From positions 2,480,001-2,544,000 of the forward strand of contig NZ_CP123923.1 of assembly GCF_030450125.1 (NCBI RefSeq): 64,000 nt of DNA, given 5' to 3'. The translations under genes were made by a program, and so were the position numbers. The DNA is from Streptomyces sp. WP-1 (GTDB lineage Bacteria > Actinomycetota > Actinomycetes > Streptomycetales > Streptomycetaceae). This document shows positions 42,493 to 50,764 of this stretch, one piece after another. The number at the start of each line of letters is the position of its first letter. Position 1 is the stretch's first letter. A model generated the notes under the pieces. It was not told the origin of the DNA. It worked only from the letters and a program-made list of their open reading frames with translations, and did no database searches.

Positions 42493-43326
42493 CTATTCTT
42501 CCATGCCGGGGGCCCGGCGCCAAAATCGGCCGTACGCGTGACCGTCCGGGTCCGGTTCCCAGCCCAGGATGGACAGCATCTCGCGGTCCTTCTTGTCGAA
42601 GGCCTTCGGGTCGCAGCGCTCGATCAGATCGGGCCGGTTGCGGGTCGTACGGCGCAGGGCCTCGTCGCGGCGCCAGCGGGCGATCTTGCCGTGGTGACCG
42701 CTGAGCAGCACGTCCGGGATGTCCCGGCCGCGCCAGGCAGGCGGCTTGGTGTAGACGGGGCCTTCCAGCAGGTTTGCCATGGCGCCGGGCGCGAAGGAGT
42801 CGTCGCGGTGGGACTCGGCGTTGCCGAGGACGCCGGGCAGCAGCCGGGCGACGGCCTCGGTGATGACGAGGACGGCCGCTTCACCGCCGGCGAGGACGTA
42901 ATCCCCGATGGACACCTCGTGGACGGGCATCCGGGTGGCGTACTCGTCGAAGACACGCCGGTCGATGCCCTCGTAGCGGGCGGGTGTGAAGATCAGCCAG
43001 GGCCGCTCGGACAGCTCCACCGCGAGTTCCTGGGTGAAGGGCCGGCCGCTGGGGGTGGGGACGATCAGCGCGGGGGCGTGGGCGCCGCTCTCGTAGCCGT
43101 CGGCCAGGACGGTGTCCAGGGCGTCGCCCCAGGGCTCGGTCTTCATGACCATGCCGGGGCCGCCGCCGTACGGCGTGTCGTCGACCGTGTTGTGCCGGTC
43201 GTACGTCCATTCCCGCAGGTCGTGGAGGTGGACGGCGAGCTGTCCGCGGTGGCGGGCCTTGCCGACGAGCGAGACGTTCAGGGGATCCAGGTACTCGGGG
43301 AAGATCGTGACGACGTCCAGGCGCAT
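42493..43326 (-). CDS. trmD: tRNA (guanine37-N1)-methyltransferase
   Basis: A 277-residue SPOUT-class methyltransferase that makes m1G37 and so guards against frameshifting. [57 protein letters not shown] (the trefoil-knot SAM site) and DIPDVLLSGHHGKIARWRRD are all typical. ATG 43326 overlaps the last base of the rimM stop (TAATG), so translation is coupled. Confidence 0.97.
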   Translation of the reverse strand: MRLDVVTIFPEYLDPLNVSLVGKARHRGQLAVHLHDLREWTYDRHNTVDDTPYGGGPGMVMKTEPWGDALDTVLADGYESGAHAPALIVPTPSGRPFTQELAVELSERPWLIFTPARYEGIDRRVFDEYATRMPVHEVSIGDYVLAGGEAAVLVITEAVARLLPGVLGNAESHRDDSFAPGAMANLLEGPVYTKPPAWRGRDIPDVLLSGHHGKIARWRRDEALRRTTRNRPDLIERCDPKAFDKKDREMLSILGWEPDPDGHAYGRFWRRAPGMEE

Positions 43327-43949
43327 TACGCGTCGTCCCCCGGCTTGCCCTGCTCGTCCCCCGGCTTGCCCTGCTCGTCCCCCGGCTCATCCCGCTCGGG
43401 CTCCGCTCCCCCCGCCTCGCGGCTGGAGGCGATCTCGGCGCGGTCGTCGATCAGGCCGGGCGGGGGCGTGATGACGGCCCGCTGCTCCTCCAGGTCGATC
43501 TCGGCGACGATCTCCTCCACGAAGGGGATCATGACCTCGGTGCCGTCCGGGCGCTCCACGATGAACAGGTCCTGCGAGGGCAGGTGCGAGATCTCGGTGA
43601 TCCGGCCGACCTCCACACCGTCCTCGGTGACCACGTCCAGGTCCATGAGCTGATGGTCGTAGTACTCGTCCTCGCCCTCCGGCAGCTCCTCCGGGTCCAC
43701 GTCGGCGATCAGGAGGGTGTTGCGCAGGGCCTCGGCGCCCGTCCGATCGGTGACGCCCGCGAAGCGCAGGAGCAGACGGCCGCTGTGGACGCGGCCCGTC
43801 TCGATGGTCAGCGGTCCCGTGGCGGCGGGATCCGTGGCGAGTACGGCGCCGGGGGCCAGCCTCAGCTCCGGCTCGTCGGTACGTACCTCGACGGTGACCT
43901 CGCCCTTGATGCCGTGGGCACGGCCGACCCGTGCGACTACCAGCTGCAC
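43326..43949 (-). CDS. rimM: ribosome maturation factor RimM
   Basis: About 207 residues. The N-terminal domain [20 protein letters not shown] and the PRC-barrel part ([35 protein letters not shown]) are clear. It assists 30S assembly by binding S19. The tail after about residue 175 contains repeated GDEQGKP units encoded by a 21-bp DNA repeat. I prefer GTG 43949 because AGGAG lies ten bases upstream; ATG 43958 abuts that site. Confidence 0.94.
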   Translation of the reverse strand: MQLVVARVGRAHGIKGEVTVEVRTDEPELRLAPGAVLATDPAATGPLTIETGRVHSGRLLLRFAGVTDRTGAEALRNTLLIADVDPEELPEGEDEYYDHQLMDLDVVTEDGVEVGRITEISHLPSQDLFIVERPDGTEVMIPFVEEIVAEIDLEEQRAVITPPPGLIDDRAEIASSREAGGAEPERDEPGDEQGKPGDEQGKPGDDA

Positions 43950-43985
43950 CTGTCCCATTCTCCTGTCATCTGCTGCGCGTGTCCT

Positions 43986-44050
43986 GCTCATACGACTACG
44001 GGCTCATACGACTACGGGCCGGGGACGGCCGAGTGGCCCTCCCCGGCCCG
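43986..44050 (-). terminator. 16-bp tandem duplication and hairpin between KH gene and rimM
   Basis: GCTCATACGACTACGG occurs twice in exact tandem (43986-44001, 44002-44017). It adjoins a hairpin with arms CGGGCCGGGGA (44015-44025) and TCCCCGGCCCG (44040-44050) and inner GGCC pairing. On the leftward strand the hairpin comes 19 bases after the KH stop, so it may attenuate transcription into rimM. Confidence 0.6.
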
Positions 44051-44069
44051 AGCCGGTTGCGATGAAGCG

Positions 44070-44309
44070 TCAGCGGACGTTGTCCACGTCGACCAGGTCG
44101 ACGCGGACACCGCGACCGCCGATGGCGCCCACGACGGTACGCAGAGCGCGCGCGGTACGACCGTTGCGGCCGATCACCTTGCCGAGGTCCTCGGGGTGCA
44201 CCCGGACCTCCAGCACGCGCCCGCGGCGCAGGTCGCGCGAGGCGACCTGCACATCGTCAGGGTTGTCGACGATGCCCTTCACGAGGTGCTCAAGCGCCTC
44301 TTCGAGCAT
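44070..44309 (-). CDS. KH-domain RNA-binding protein (KhpA family)
   Basis: A 79-residue single-KH protein starting MLEEALEHLVKGIVDNPDDV. The RNA-binding GxxG-type loop is DLGKVIGRNGRTARALRTVV. It lies between rpsP and rimM, the place this gene holds in most Gram-positives. KhpA proteins bind RNA with KhpB and influence cell division and ribosome-linked processes. It is 5 bases after the rpsP stop, so it is co-transcribed. Confidence 0.94.
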   Translation of the reverse strand: MLEEALEHLVKGIVDNPDDVQVASRDLRRGRVLEVRVHPEDLGKVIGRNGRTARALRTVVGAIGGRGVRVDLVDVDNVR

Positions 44310-44314
44310 GCTGC

Positions 44315-44734
44315 TCAGGCCTCGGTCGACTCGGACTCAGCCGCGGCCTCGTCCTTCTTCTCAGCCTTCTTCTTCTGGGTGATGGCCTCACCCTTGGCGT
44401 CGTCGTCGCCACCGAGGGCGTCGAACGACGGACGGGCCGGCTTCGGCTCGGCGACGAGCAGCGGCGCCGGGGCGGGCTCGCCCTTGAACTTCTGCCAGTC
44501 GCCGGTCTTCTTGAGGATGGCGAGAACGGGCTCGGTCGGCTGGGCGCCGACGCCGAGCCAGTACGCCACGCGGTCGGCGTCCACCTCGATGACCGACGGG
44601 TTGTAGGTCGGGTGGTACTTGCCGATCTCCTCGATGGCCCGGCCGTCACGGCGGGTACGGGAGTCGGCGACGACGATGCGGTAGTGAGGCGAACGGATCT
44701 TGCCCAGACGCTTCAGCTTGATCTTGACTGCCAC
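44315..44734 (-). CDS. rpsP: 30S ribosomal protein S16
   Basis: A 139-residue S16. The start [20 protein letters not shown], then [17 protein letters not shown] and [20 protein letters not shown] are standard. The C-terminal ~55 residues are an acidic/lysine-rich extension ([17 protein letters not shown]) common in actinobacteria. GTG 44734 has AGGAGA about 11 bases upstream. It heads rpsP-KH-rimM-trmD. Confidence 0.97.
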   Translation of the reverse strand: MAVKIKLKRLGKIRSPHYRIVVADSRTRRDGRAIEEIGKYHPTYNPSVIEVDADRVAYWLGVGAQPTEPVLAILKKTGDWQKFKGEPAPAPLLVAEPKPARPSFDALGGDDDAKGEAITQKKKAEKKDEAAAESESTEA

Positions 44735-44919
44735 GGGAGTGGATTCTCCTGGTTTTGACGTGGTGGGGCACGGCGCGTTGCCGCGTGGGGTTGCGGTACC
44801 CGTGTGCCCGACGGACGCGTCAGCCGGAGGAGAGAGGGGTCCTGTGCGGCTGTCGAGTACAGCCATCCATTCTGCCATACCCGGCGGACCCCTCTTGGCC
44901 GGGGGAGAGGGGAACGCCG

Positions 44920-44958
44920 CACCGCGCCCGTCGGCCTGGGGTGCCGACGGGCGCGGTG
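44920..44958. terminator. strong hairpin after the SprT-like gene
   Basis: A perfect 16-bp stem (44920-44935 with 44943-44958) and a 7-base loop lie 47 bases after the stop of the leftward SprT-like gene. It insulates the rpsP operon, whose promoter must lie in 44735-44919. Confidence 0.8.
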
Positions 44959-45005
44959 TGTGGTCGTGGTGTGGGGTCCGGCACCCACGAGATGCCGGGC
45001 GAGGG

Positions 45006-45602
45006 TCAGGCGGCGCCCGACATCTCCGGGATGCGGAAGGGTTTGCCGCAGCCGCCGCAGACGATGGGTGCCTGGGCGAGGACGGAGGGGACCACGCGGA
45101 CATTGCGACCGCAGTCGCAGACGGCCTTGACGCGGACGCCGCCACCGGAGGAGCCATGGCGGGCGGCCGGACCCCGGAAGGTACGGGAGGTGTCCTCCGT
45201 CGTGGCCGCCGAGTGCGCCTTGAGGGCGCGCTGGAGACGCTCGATGGTCGGCCGGTAGCGCCGCTTCGCCTCGGGGTTGAGCGTGACCAGGGAGAAGCCG
45301 CTGCTGGGATGCGGTTCCTCGGGGTGGTCCAGGCCCAGCTCCTCGGCGATCGAGAGGAACCGTCGGTTGTGGTAGCGACCGGCGCGGGAGGTGTCGCGGA
45401 TCCCGCGCGCGGCGGCGATGCCGTGGACTGCCTCATGGAGCAGTCGTTCGAAGGAGAGCTCGTGTCCGCACGCGGACGACGACTCTCCGATCAAGGACTC
45501 TGGCGCGGCGAGATCTGGCAGATCGGGGTGGTACCGCTGAATGTCGGCCCACGCCTGTGCCAGCTCTGCGGCGAGAACAGGTGGTGTCTGTGTCGTGCTC
45601 AC
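45006..45602 (-). CDS. SprT-like putative zinc metallopeptidase with zinc ribbon
   Basis: A 198-residue protein that I could not match to a named gene. It has an HExxH motif, [20 protein letters not shown], followed by [20 protein letters not shown] with a third possible His ligand. The C-terminus has two CxC/CxxC pairs, [13 protein letters not shown] and [12 protein letters not shown], forming a zinc ribbon. This layout matches SprT/Spartan-like proteins, which cleave DNA-protein crosslinks in eukaryotes. GTG 45602 gives the start VSTTQTPP. No signal peptide is seen. Confidence 0.72.
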   Translation of the reverse strand: MSTTQTPPVLAAELAQAWADIQRYHPDLPDLAAPESLIGESSSACGHELSFERLLHEAVHGIAAARGIRDTSRAGRYHNRRFLSIAEELGLDHPEEPHPSSGFSLVTLNPEAKRRYRPTIERLQRALKAHSAATTEDTSRTFRGPAARHGSSGGGVRVKAVCDCGRNVRVVPSVLAQAPIVCGGCGKPFRIPEMSGAA

Positions 45603-46128
45603 GTAATGACAACGAGCGGGGGGCACGCTGTGTTCCTATTCCGGGGCATCCCAAATAATTTGCACGTACCCGTCAGTTGGCACTGATGCGTCCTGACGAG
45701 GGCGCGTGCGCCGATGTGTGGAGGAAGCCTCACAGCTCGTAACAAGCCGGTGCGTAGGCGGCACTACGATCCGCCCAGTACGCCCTGTCACGACGACGGC
45801 CCGAGGATGCGCAAGGGGCGATTCGGCCGCTCTCGATGCCGGGTCGCTCCTTGGTCGGCGTTCGTGACGGTCGCGACGTTACCGTGCGCGACCGCCCCCC
45901 TCGGCACCGGCCCGTCCTCCGGCGTGATCACCGTAAGGGCGGCCTGGTTGCCGGGATGTGAATTCTCGCCACACCGGCGCACTGCGCCCAAGCGGTCCCC
46001 CTCGACCCCTGGACGGGGCCGCGAGGCGGGGGTTACCTGGCATAGGTGGAATGTCCGCGAGGACGGACACGGGGGCCACACACGACCGGACACAGCGGCG
46101 AACCGTCGGCGGATGGGAGCGCTTATCC
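45603..46128. other. 526-base intergenic region, promoters only
   Basis: This gap separates the leftward SprT-like gene from the rightward methyltransferase gene. I see no credible gene. A short AT-rich patch (CCCAAATAATTTGCA, 45649-45663) is a candidate promoter for the leftward gene. The rest is ordinary GC-rich sequence. Confidence 0.5.
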
Positions 46129-47031
46129 ATGACAGCTTCGCTCGTACGGCGGCAACCGCCACACGTGGCTCCCGCGGCGCACGCGGACGCGGAGGCCCGC
46201 GCGCGGGACTGGGCCGAGATACAGGAACGCATGTTCGTCCCGCTCCACGAGGCCGTGTACGAACGGCTCGACGTGGGCCCGGACACCCGGCTGCTGGACC
46301 TGCGCTGCGGCGCCGGCCTCGCCCTCCTCCTCGCGGCCGCCCGCGGCGCCGCCGTCACCGGCACCGACCCCTCCCCCGGCCTCCTGGCCCTCGCCCGCGA
46401 ACGGCTGCGCCCCCCGCACGGCGGCGCCCCGCGCGCGGAACTCCTGCTCGGCCCACCGGCGGACGCCGGAACCGGAACCGGAACAGGGCCACGGACGGGG
46501 ACGGGCACGAGGACGGGGACGGTGACCACCGAGCCGATCGGGTCGTACGACCTGATCACCGCACTCGACCCGATCCGCTGCCCCTCGGGCGATCCCCAGG
46601 CGCTCGCCGCCCTGCTCGCCCGGGCCCTCCCCCGCACCGCGCCCGGCACCGCCGTGGTGCTCGCCGGCTGGGGCCCGCAGGAACGTTGCGCCACCTCCAC
46701 CGTGCTGCGCGTCGCGGCGAAACTGGCTGATCCTTTGCGCGGCAACAGCGGCTGGCGTCCGCCCCGGCGGGACGACCTGGAGGAGGCCGCCCAGCGGGCG
46801 GGGCTGCGCCCGGACGGCTCCGGGCGGGTCTCCTGCCCGTTCGGGTACGCCGACCCGGACAGCGCGGTGCGCGGGCTGCTGTCCACCGGGCTCTTCGACG
46901 CGGCGATCGCGGCGACCGACGCCGAGCAGGTCGACAAGGAACTGACGGAGGCCCTGCACCCGTACCGCCGCGCCGACGGCACCGTCTGGATGCCCAATGT
47001 CTTCCGCTACCTGATCGCCCGCGTCCCGTGA
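46129..47031 (+). CDS. class I SAM-dependent methyltransferase-like protein
   Basis: A 300-residue protein. DTRLLDLRCGAGLALLLAAA (SAM-binding motif I, with R where D or G is usual) and VTGTDPSPGLLALARERL (motif II) show the fold. The catalytic substrate is unknown. Residues ~114-133 are a glycine/threonine/arginine repeat (GTGTGTGPRTGTGTRTG) encoded by a GGNACN hexamer-like repeat that may vary between strains. ATG 46129 follows GGGAG nine bases upstream. It converges with ftsH, 18 bases apart. Confidence 0.82.
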   Translation: MTASLVRRQPPHVAPAAHADAEARARDWAEIQERMFVPLHEAVYERLDVGPDTRLLDLRCGAGLALLLAAARGAAVTGTDPSPGLLALARERLRPPHGGAPRAELLLGPPADAGTGTGTGPRTGTGTRTGTVTTEPIGSYDLITALDPIRCPSGDPQALAALLARALPRTAPGTAVVLAGWGPQERCATSTVLRVAAKLADPLRGNSGWRPPRRDDLEEAAQRAGLRPDGSGRVSCPFGYADPDSAVRGLLSTGLFDAAIAATDAEQVDKELTEALHPYRRADGTVWMPNVFRYLIARVP

Positions 47032-47049
47032 GGCACGGTAGGCGCGGCT

Positions 47050-48993
47050 TCAGCGCGGCTCCTCGGGGTCCTTGGCCAGCCGGGTGATCCCGGCGATCCG
47101 GTAGGCGTCCGCCTCCTCCAGCGTCTCGTGCTCCAGCAGCGCCAGCGCCAGCGCGTCCAACTGGCCCCGGTGGTCCCGGAGTTTGCGCCGCGCCTCGTCG
47201 TAGCACTCGTCCACGATCCGCCGCATCTCGGTGTCGATCACATCGAGCGTCCCGGGCGCGGCGGCCAGCCCGTACGCCTGCTGGGCGTCGCTCGGCAGCG
47301 CGGACAGCCGGCCGACCCGCTCGCTCATGCCCCAGCGCGCCACCATCGCGCGGGCGATGTTCGACACCTGTTCGAGGTCGCTCTCCGCACCCGTGGTGAC
47401 CACGCCGTAGACGACCTCCTCCGCGGCCATGCCACCCAGCGCACCGATGATCCGACCGCGCAGATACTCCTCCGAATGGGCGTACCGCTCCACCTCGGGC
47501 GTGGACATGGTCACGCCGAGCGCCCGCCCGCGCGGCACGATGGTGATCTTGCGGACCGGGTCCGCGCCGGGCTGGAGCATGCCCAGCAGCGCGTGGCCGC
47601 TCTCGTGGAACGCCGTACGCCGCCGGTCCTCCTCCGGCATCACCAGGGTCCGCTCGGCGCCCAGCTGGACCTTCTCCAGCGCCTCGGAGAGATCCGCGCC
47701 GGTCACCCGGCGCTGCTTGCGCTTGACCGCGAGCAGCGCGGCCTCGTTGGCGAGGTTGGCCAGGTCGGCGCCCGTCATACCGGGGGTCGCGCGCGCCATC
47801 CGGGCCAGGTCCACGTCCGGCTCCAGCGGCACGTCCCGGGTGTGGATCCGCAGGATCGCCTCACGGCCCGCTCGGTCCGGCGGGGCCACCGTGACCACCC
47901 GGTCGAAGCGGCCGGGGCGGGTCAGCGCCGGGTCCAGGATGTCGGCGCGGTTGGTCGCCGCGATGACGATCACGCCCTCCGAGCCCGAGAAGCCGTCCAT
48001 CTCGGTGAGGATCTGGTTGAGCGTCTGCTCGCGCTCGTCGTGCCCGCTCATGGCCGTACTGCCGCTGCGCGCCCGGCCGATGGTGTCGATCTCGTCGATG
48101 AAGATGATCGACGGTGCCACCTTGCGGGCCTCCGCGAACAGCTCGCGCACCCGGGAGGCGCCGACGCCGACGATCATCTCGATGAACTCCGACGCCGAGG
48201 CCGAGAAGAACGGCACCCCGGCCTCGCCCGCGACCGCGCGCGCGAGCAGCGTCTTGCCGGTGCCGGGCGGGCCCGCGAGCAGCACGCCCCGGGGCAGCTT
48301 GGCGCCCATCCTGCGATAGGCGTCGGGGTGCTCCAGGAAGTCGACCACGTCGTCCAGTTCGCCCTTGACCTCGTCGATCCCGGCCACATCGGCGAACGTC
48401 GTACGCCGGGTGTCCGGCTCGGGCCCCACCGGCTTGGGCGGCGCCCGGCGCCCGAACAGACCGCCCGCGCCGGGCAGCGCGCCGCCGAGCCGCCGGGCGA
48501 AGAACACCCACACCGCGACCAGGACGAGGATCGGGATCAGGGAGAGCAGCAGATTCGACAGGAAGCTGCGCTCCTGCACCATCGGCCGCGCGGTCACCGT
48601 GACGCCATGGCTGCTCAGGTTCTGCCACAGCCGGTCGTCCGCGAAAGCGGGGCGCTGCGTCTTGAACCGGGTGTACCGGCCACCGCCCTCGGGATCGCTC
48701 CGGGAGGCCTTCAGCTTGCCCTGGATCGCGTCGCCCTTGGAGTAGATCGTGTCGACATTGCCCTCGGAGACCTGCCGGCTGAACTCCGTGTAGGAGATCG
48801 TCGGCTGATTCGCCCGGCCGAGGTAGTTCAGGCCGAGATAGGCCAGCAGGAAGACGATCACCGCGGTGACGAGGAGCCCCCACCACTTCCCGCCCCGGAG
48901 CCCTCCCCCACCGGACCGCCGGGGCCCTTCGGGGGTGCCCTCGGCGCGCCACGGCTGCTCCGGGTCCTTGCGCGGGGGCGGCGCGTTGCTCAT
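47050..48993 (-). CDS. ftsH: FtsH-family AAA+ membrane zinc protease
   Basis: A 647-residue FtsH. Two membrane segments ([20 protein letters not shown], about 40, and [20 protein letters not shown], about 150) flank an extracytoplasmic loop. The AAA+ module has Walker [17 protein letters not shown], Walker [15 protein letters not shown] and [23 protein letters not shown]. The protease motif is [12 protein letters not shown] (HExGH, about residue 462). Streptomyces usually has another ftsH elsewhere beside folE/hpt; this is the copy next to ffh. It degrades misfolded membrane proteins. Confidence 0.93.
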   Translation of the reverse strand: MSNAPPPRKDPEQPWRAEGTPEGPRRSGGGGLRGGKWWGLLVTAVIVFLLAYLGLNYLGRANQPTISYTEFSRQVSEGNVDTIYSKGDAIQGKLKASRSDPEGGGRYTRFKTQRPAFADDRLWQNLSSHGVTVTARPMVQERSFLSNLLLSLIPILVLVAVWVFFARRLGGALPGAGGLFGRRAPPKPVGPEPDTRRTTFADVAGIDEVKGELDDVVDFLEHPDAYRRMGAKLPRGVLLAGPPGTGKTLLARAVAGEAGVPFFSASASEFIEMIVGVGASRVRELFAEARKVAPSIIFIDEIDTIGRARSGSTAMSGHDEREQTLNQILTEMDGFSGSEGVIVIAATNRADILDPALTRPGRFDRVVTVAPPDRAGREAILRIHTRDVPLEPDVDLARMARATPGMTGADLANLANEAALLAVKRKQRRVTGADLSEALEKVQLGAERTLVMPEEDRRRTAFHESGHALLGMLQPGADPVRKITIVPRGRALGVTMSTPEVERYAHSEEYLRGRIIGALGGMAAEEVVYGVVTTGAESDLEQVSNIARAMVARWGMSERVGRLSALPSDAQQAYGLAAAPGTLDVIDTEMRRIVDECYDEARRKLRDHRGQLDALALALLEHETLEEADAYRIAGITRLAKDPEEPR

Positions 48994-49033
48994 ATAGGGA
49001 CGTTAAGGCAGATACCGGGACGCGGCACATGCT

Positions 49034-49068
49034 GAAGGGCGCCCCCTCGGGAAGAGGAGGCGCCCTTC
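49034..49068 (-). terminator. hairpin after ffh
   Basis: Fifteen-base arms (49034-49048 and 49054-49068), one mismatch, five-base loop, starting 48 bases after the ffh stop on the leftward strand. Confidence 0.7.
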
Positions 49069-49116
49069 GGACCATCAGAACGTCCTACGGCTGACCGTAC
49101 GACTGTCCTATGAGCG

Positions 49117-50667
49117 TCAGCCCATGAACTTCTTGAACTCGTCCGGCAGCTCGAACTCCTCGGCGCCCTGCTGGGGCAGCTGGAAGGCGTTGCCGCTCTG
49201 GGCCGCGGCCTCGCGCCGCTGGGCCTCCTCCAGCTCCTGCTGCTTGCGCTTCATCGGGTTGCCGGAGCGCTGCTTGCCCTTGGCCTTCTTCTGCTGCTTC
49301 TTCTGCCGGCCGGGGCCGCCGCCCATGCCCGGGATCCCCGGCATGCCCGGCATGCCGCCGCCCTGGGCCATCCGGGACATCATCTTGCGGGCCTCGAAGA
49401 ACCGCTCGACCAGGCCCTTCACGGCGCTGACCTCGACGCCGGAACCCTTGGCGATCCGGGCGCGGCGGGAGCCGTTGATGATCGTCGGGTCCTGGCGCTC
49501 GCCCGGGGTCATCGACTTGATGATCGCGGCGGTGCGGTCCACGTCGCGCTCGTCGATGTTCTGGATCTGGTCCTTGATCTGGCCCATGCCCGGCAGCATG
49601 CCGAGCAGCTTGGAGATCGAGCCCATCTTCCTGACCTGTTCCATCTGGGACAGGAAGTCGTCCAGGGTGAAGTCCTGGCCCTTCTTGGACGCCAGCTTGG
49701 AGGCCATCTTGGCGGCCTCTTCCTGGCTGAAGGTCTTCTCCGCCTGCTCGATCAGGGTGAGCAGGTCACCCATGTCGAGGATGCGGGAGGCCATCCGGTC
49801 CGGGTGGAACGCGTCGAAGTCGTCCAGCTTCTCGCCGTTCGACGCGAACATGATCGGCTTGCCGGTGATCTGCCGGATGGACAGCGCGGCACCACCGCGG
49901 GCGTCACCGTCGAGCTTGGAGAGGACGACACCGTCGAAGCCGACGCCGTCGCGGAACGCCTCGGCCGTGTTGACGGCGTCCTGGCCGATCATCGCGTCGA
50001 CGACGAAGAGGATCTCGTCGGGGCCGACCGCGTCGCGGATGTCCGCGGCCTGCTGCATCATCTCCTGGTCGATGCCCAGGCGGCCGGCGGTGTCCACGAT
50101 CACGATGTCGTGGACCCGGGCCTTCGCGAACTCGATGGAGTCCTTGGCGACCTTGACCGGGTCGCCGACGCCGTTGCCCGGCTCCGGCGCGTACACGGCG
50201 ACGCCCGCGCGCTCGGCGACGACGCTGAGCTGGTTGACCGCGTTGGGGCGCTGGAGGTCACAGGCGACGAGCAGCGGGGAGTGGCCCTGCTCCTTGAGCC
50301 AGCGGCCGAGCTTGCCCGCGAGGGTGGTCTTACCGGCACCCTGGAGACCCGCGAGCATGATCACGGTGGGCGGCTGCTTGGCGAAGCGCAGGCGCCGGGT
50401 CTCACCACCGAGGATGGTGATCAGTTCCTCGTTGACGATCTTGAGGACCTGCTGGCCGGGGTTGAGGGCCTTGGAGACCTCGGCGCCGAGGCACCGCTCC
50501 TTGATGTTCTTGATGAACGAGCGGACGACGGGCAGGGCCACGTCCGCTTCGAGGAGCGCGATGCGGATCTCGCGTGCCGTGGCGTCGATGTCCGCCTCGG
50601 ACAACCGGCCCTTGCCGCGGAGGTTTTTGAAAGTCGCGCTGAGGCGGTCGGAGAGGGTATCGAACAC
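49117..50667 (-). CDS. ffh: signal recognition particle GTPase Ffh
   Basis: A 516-residue SRP54 protein. The N domain opens with VFDTLSDRLSATFKNLRGKG. The G domain has AGLQGAGKTTLAGKLG (G1), VDTAGR (G3) and LSKLDGDARGGAALS (G4/5). The M domain is methionine-rich and ends in a long basic, lysine/glutamine-rich tail. It targets nascent membrane proteins with 4.5S RNA; its receptor ftsY lies 8 kb away in this window. GTG 50667 is the family start. Confidence 0.96.
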   Translation of the reverse strand: MFDTLSDRLSATFKNLRGKGRLSEADIDATAREIRIALLEADVALPVVRSFIKNIKERCLGAEVSKALNPGQQVLKIVNEELITILGGETRRLRFAKQPPTVIMLAGLQGAGKTTLAGKLGRWLKEQGHSPLLVACDLQRPNAVNQLSVVAERAGVAVYAPEPGNGVGDPVKVAKDSIEFAKARVHDIVIVDTAGRLGIDQEMMQQAADIRDAVGPDEILFVVDAMIGQDAVNTAEAFRDGVGFDGVVLSKLDGDARGGAALSIRQITGKPIMFASNGEKLDDFDAFHPDRMASRILDMGDLLTLIEQAEKTFSQEEAAKMASKLASKKGQDFTLDDFLSQMEQVRKMGSISKLLGMLPGMGQIKDQIQNIDERDVDRTAAIIKSMTPGERQDPTIINGSRRARIAKGSGVEVSAVKGLVERFFEARKMMSRMAQGGGMPGMPGIPGMGGGPGRQKKQQKKAKGKQRSGNPMKRKQQELEEAQRREAAAQSGNAFQLPQQGAEEFELPDEFKKFMG

Positions 50668-50764
50668 GGTGGCGTCGGTCCTCGGGGTCGGAGGGGTCTG
50701 GGCTGCCCTCCAGGGTATCCGGCCCGGCAGGTCATCAGTCCCCGCCCGGCGCATTCGGCGTCCG

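Noticed and set aside
45603-46128. Possible small RNA or tRNA gene in the gap
   Set aside because: No cloverleaf, no clear promoter-terminator pair and no conserved RNA motif could be seen.
47050-48993. Mobile or foreign origin for the second FtsH
   Set aside because: Composition and codon use match its neighbours and the place is conserved next to ffh.
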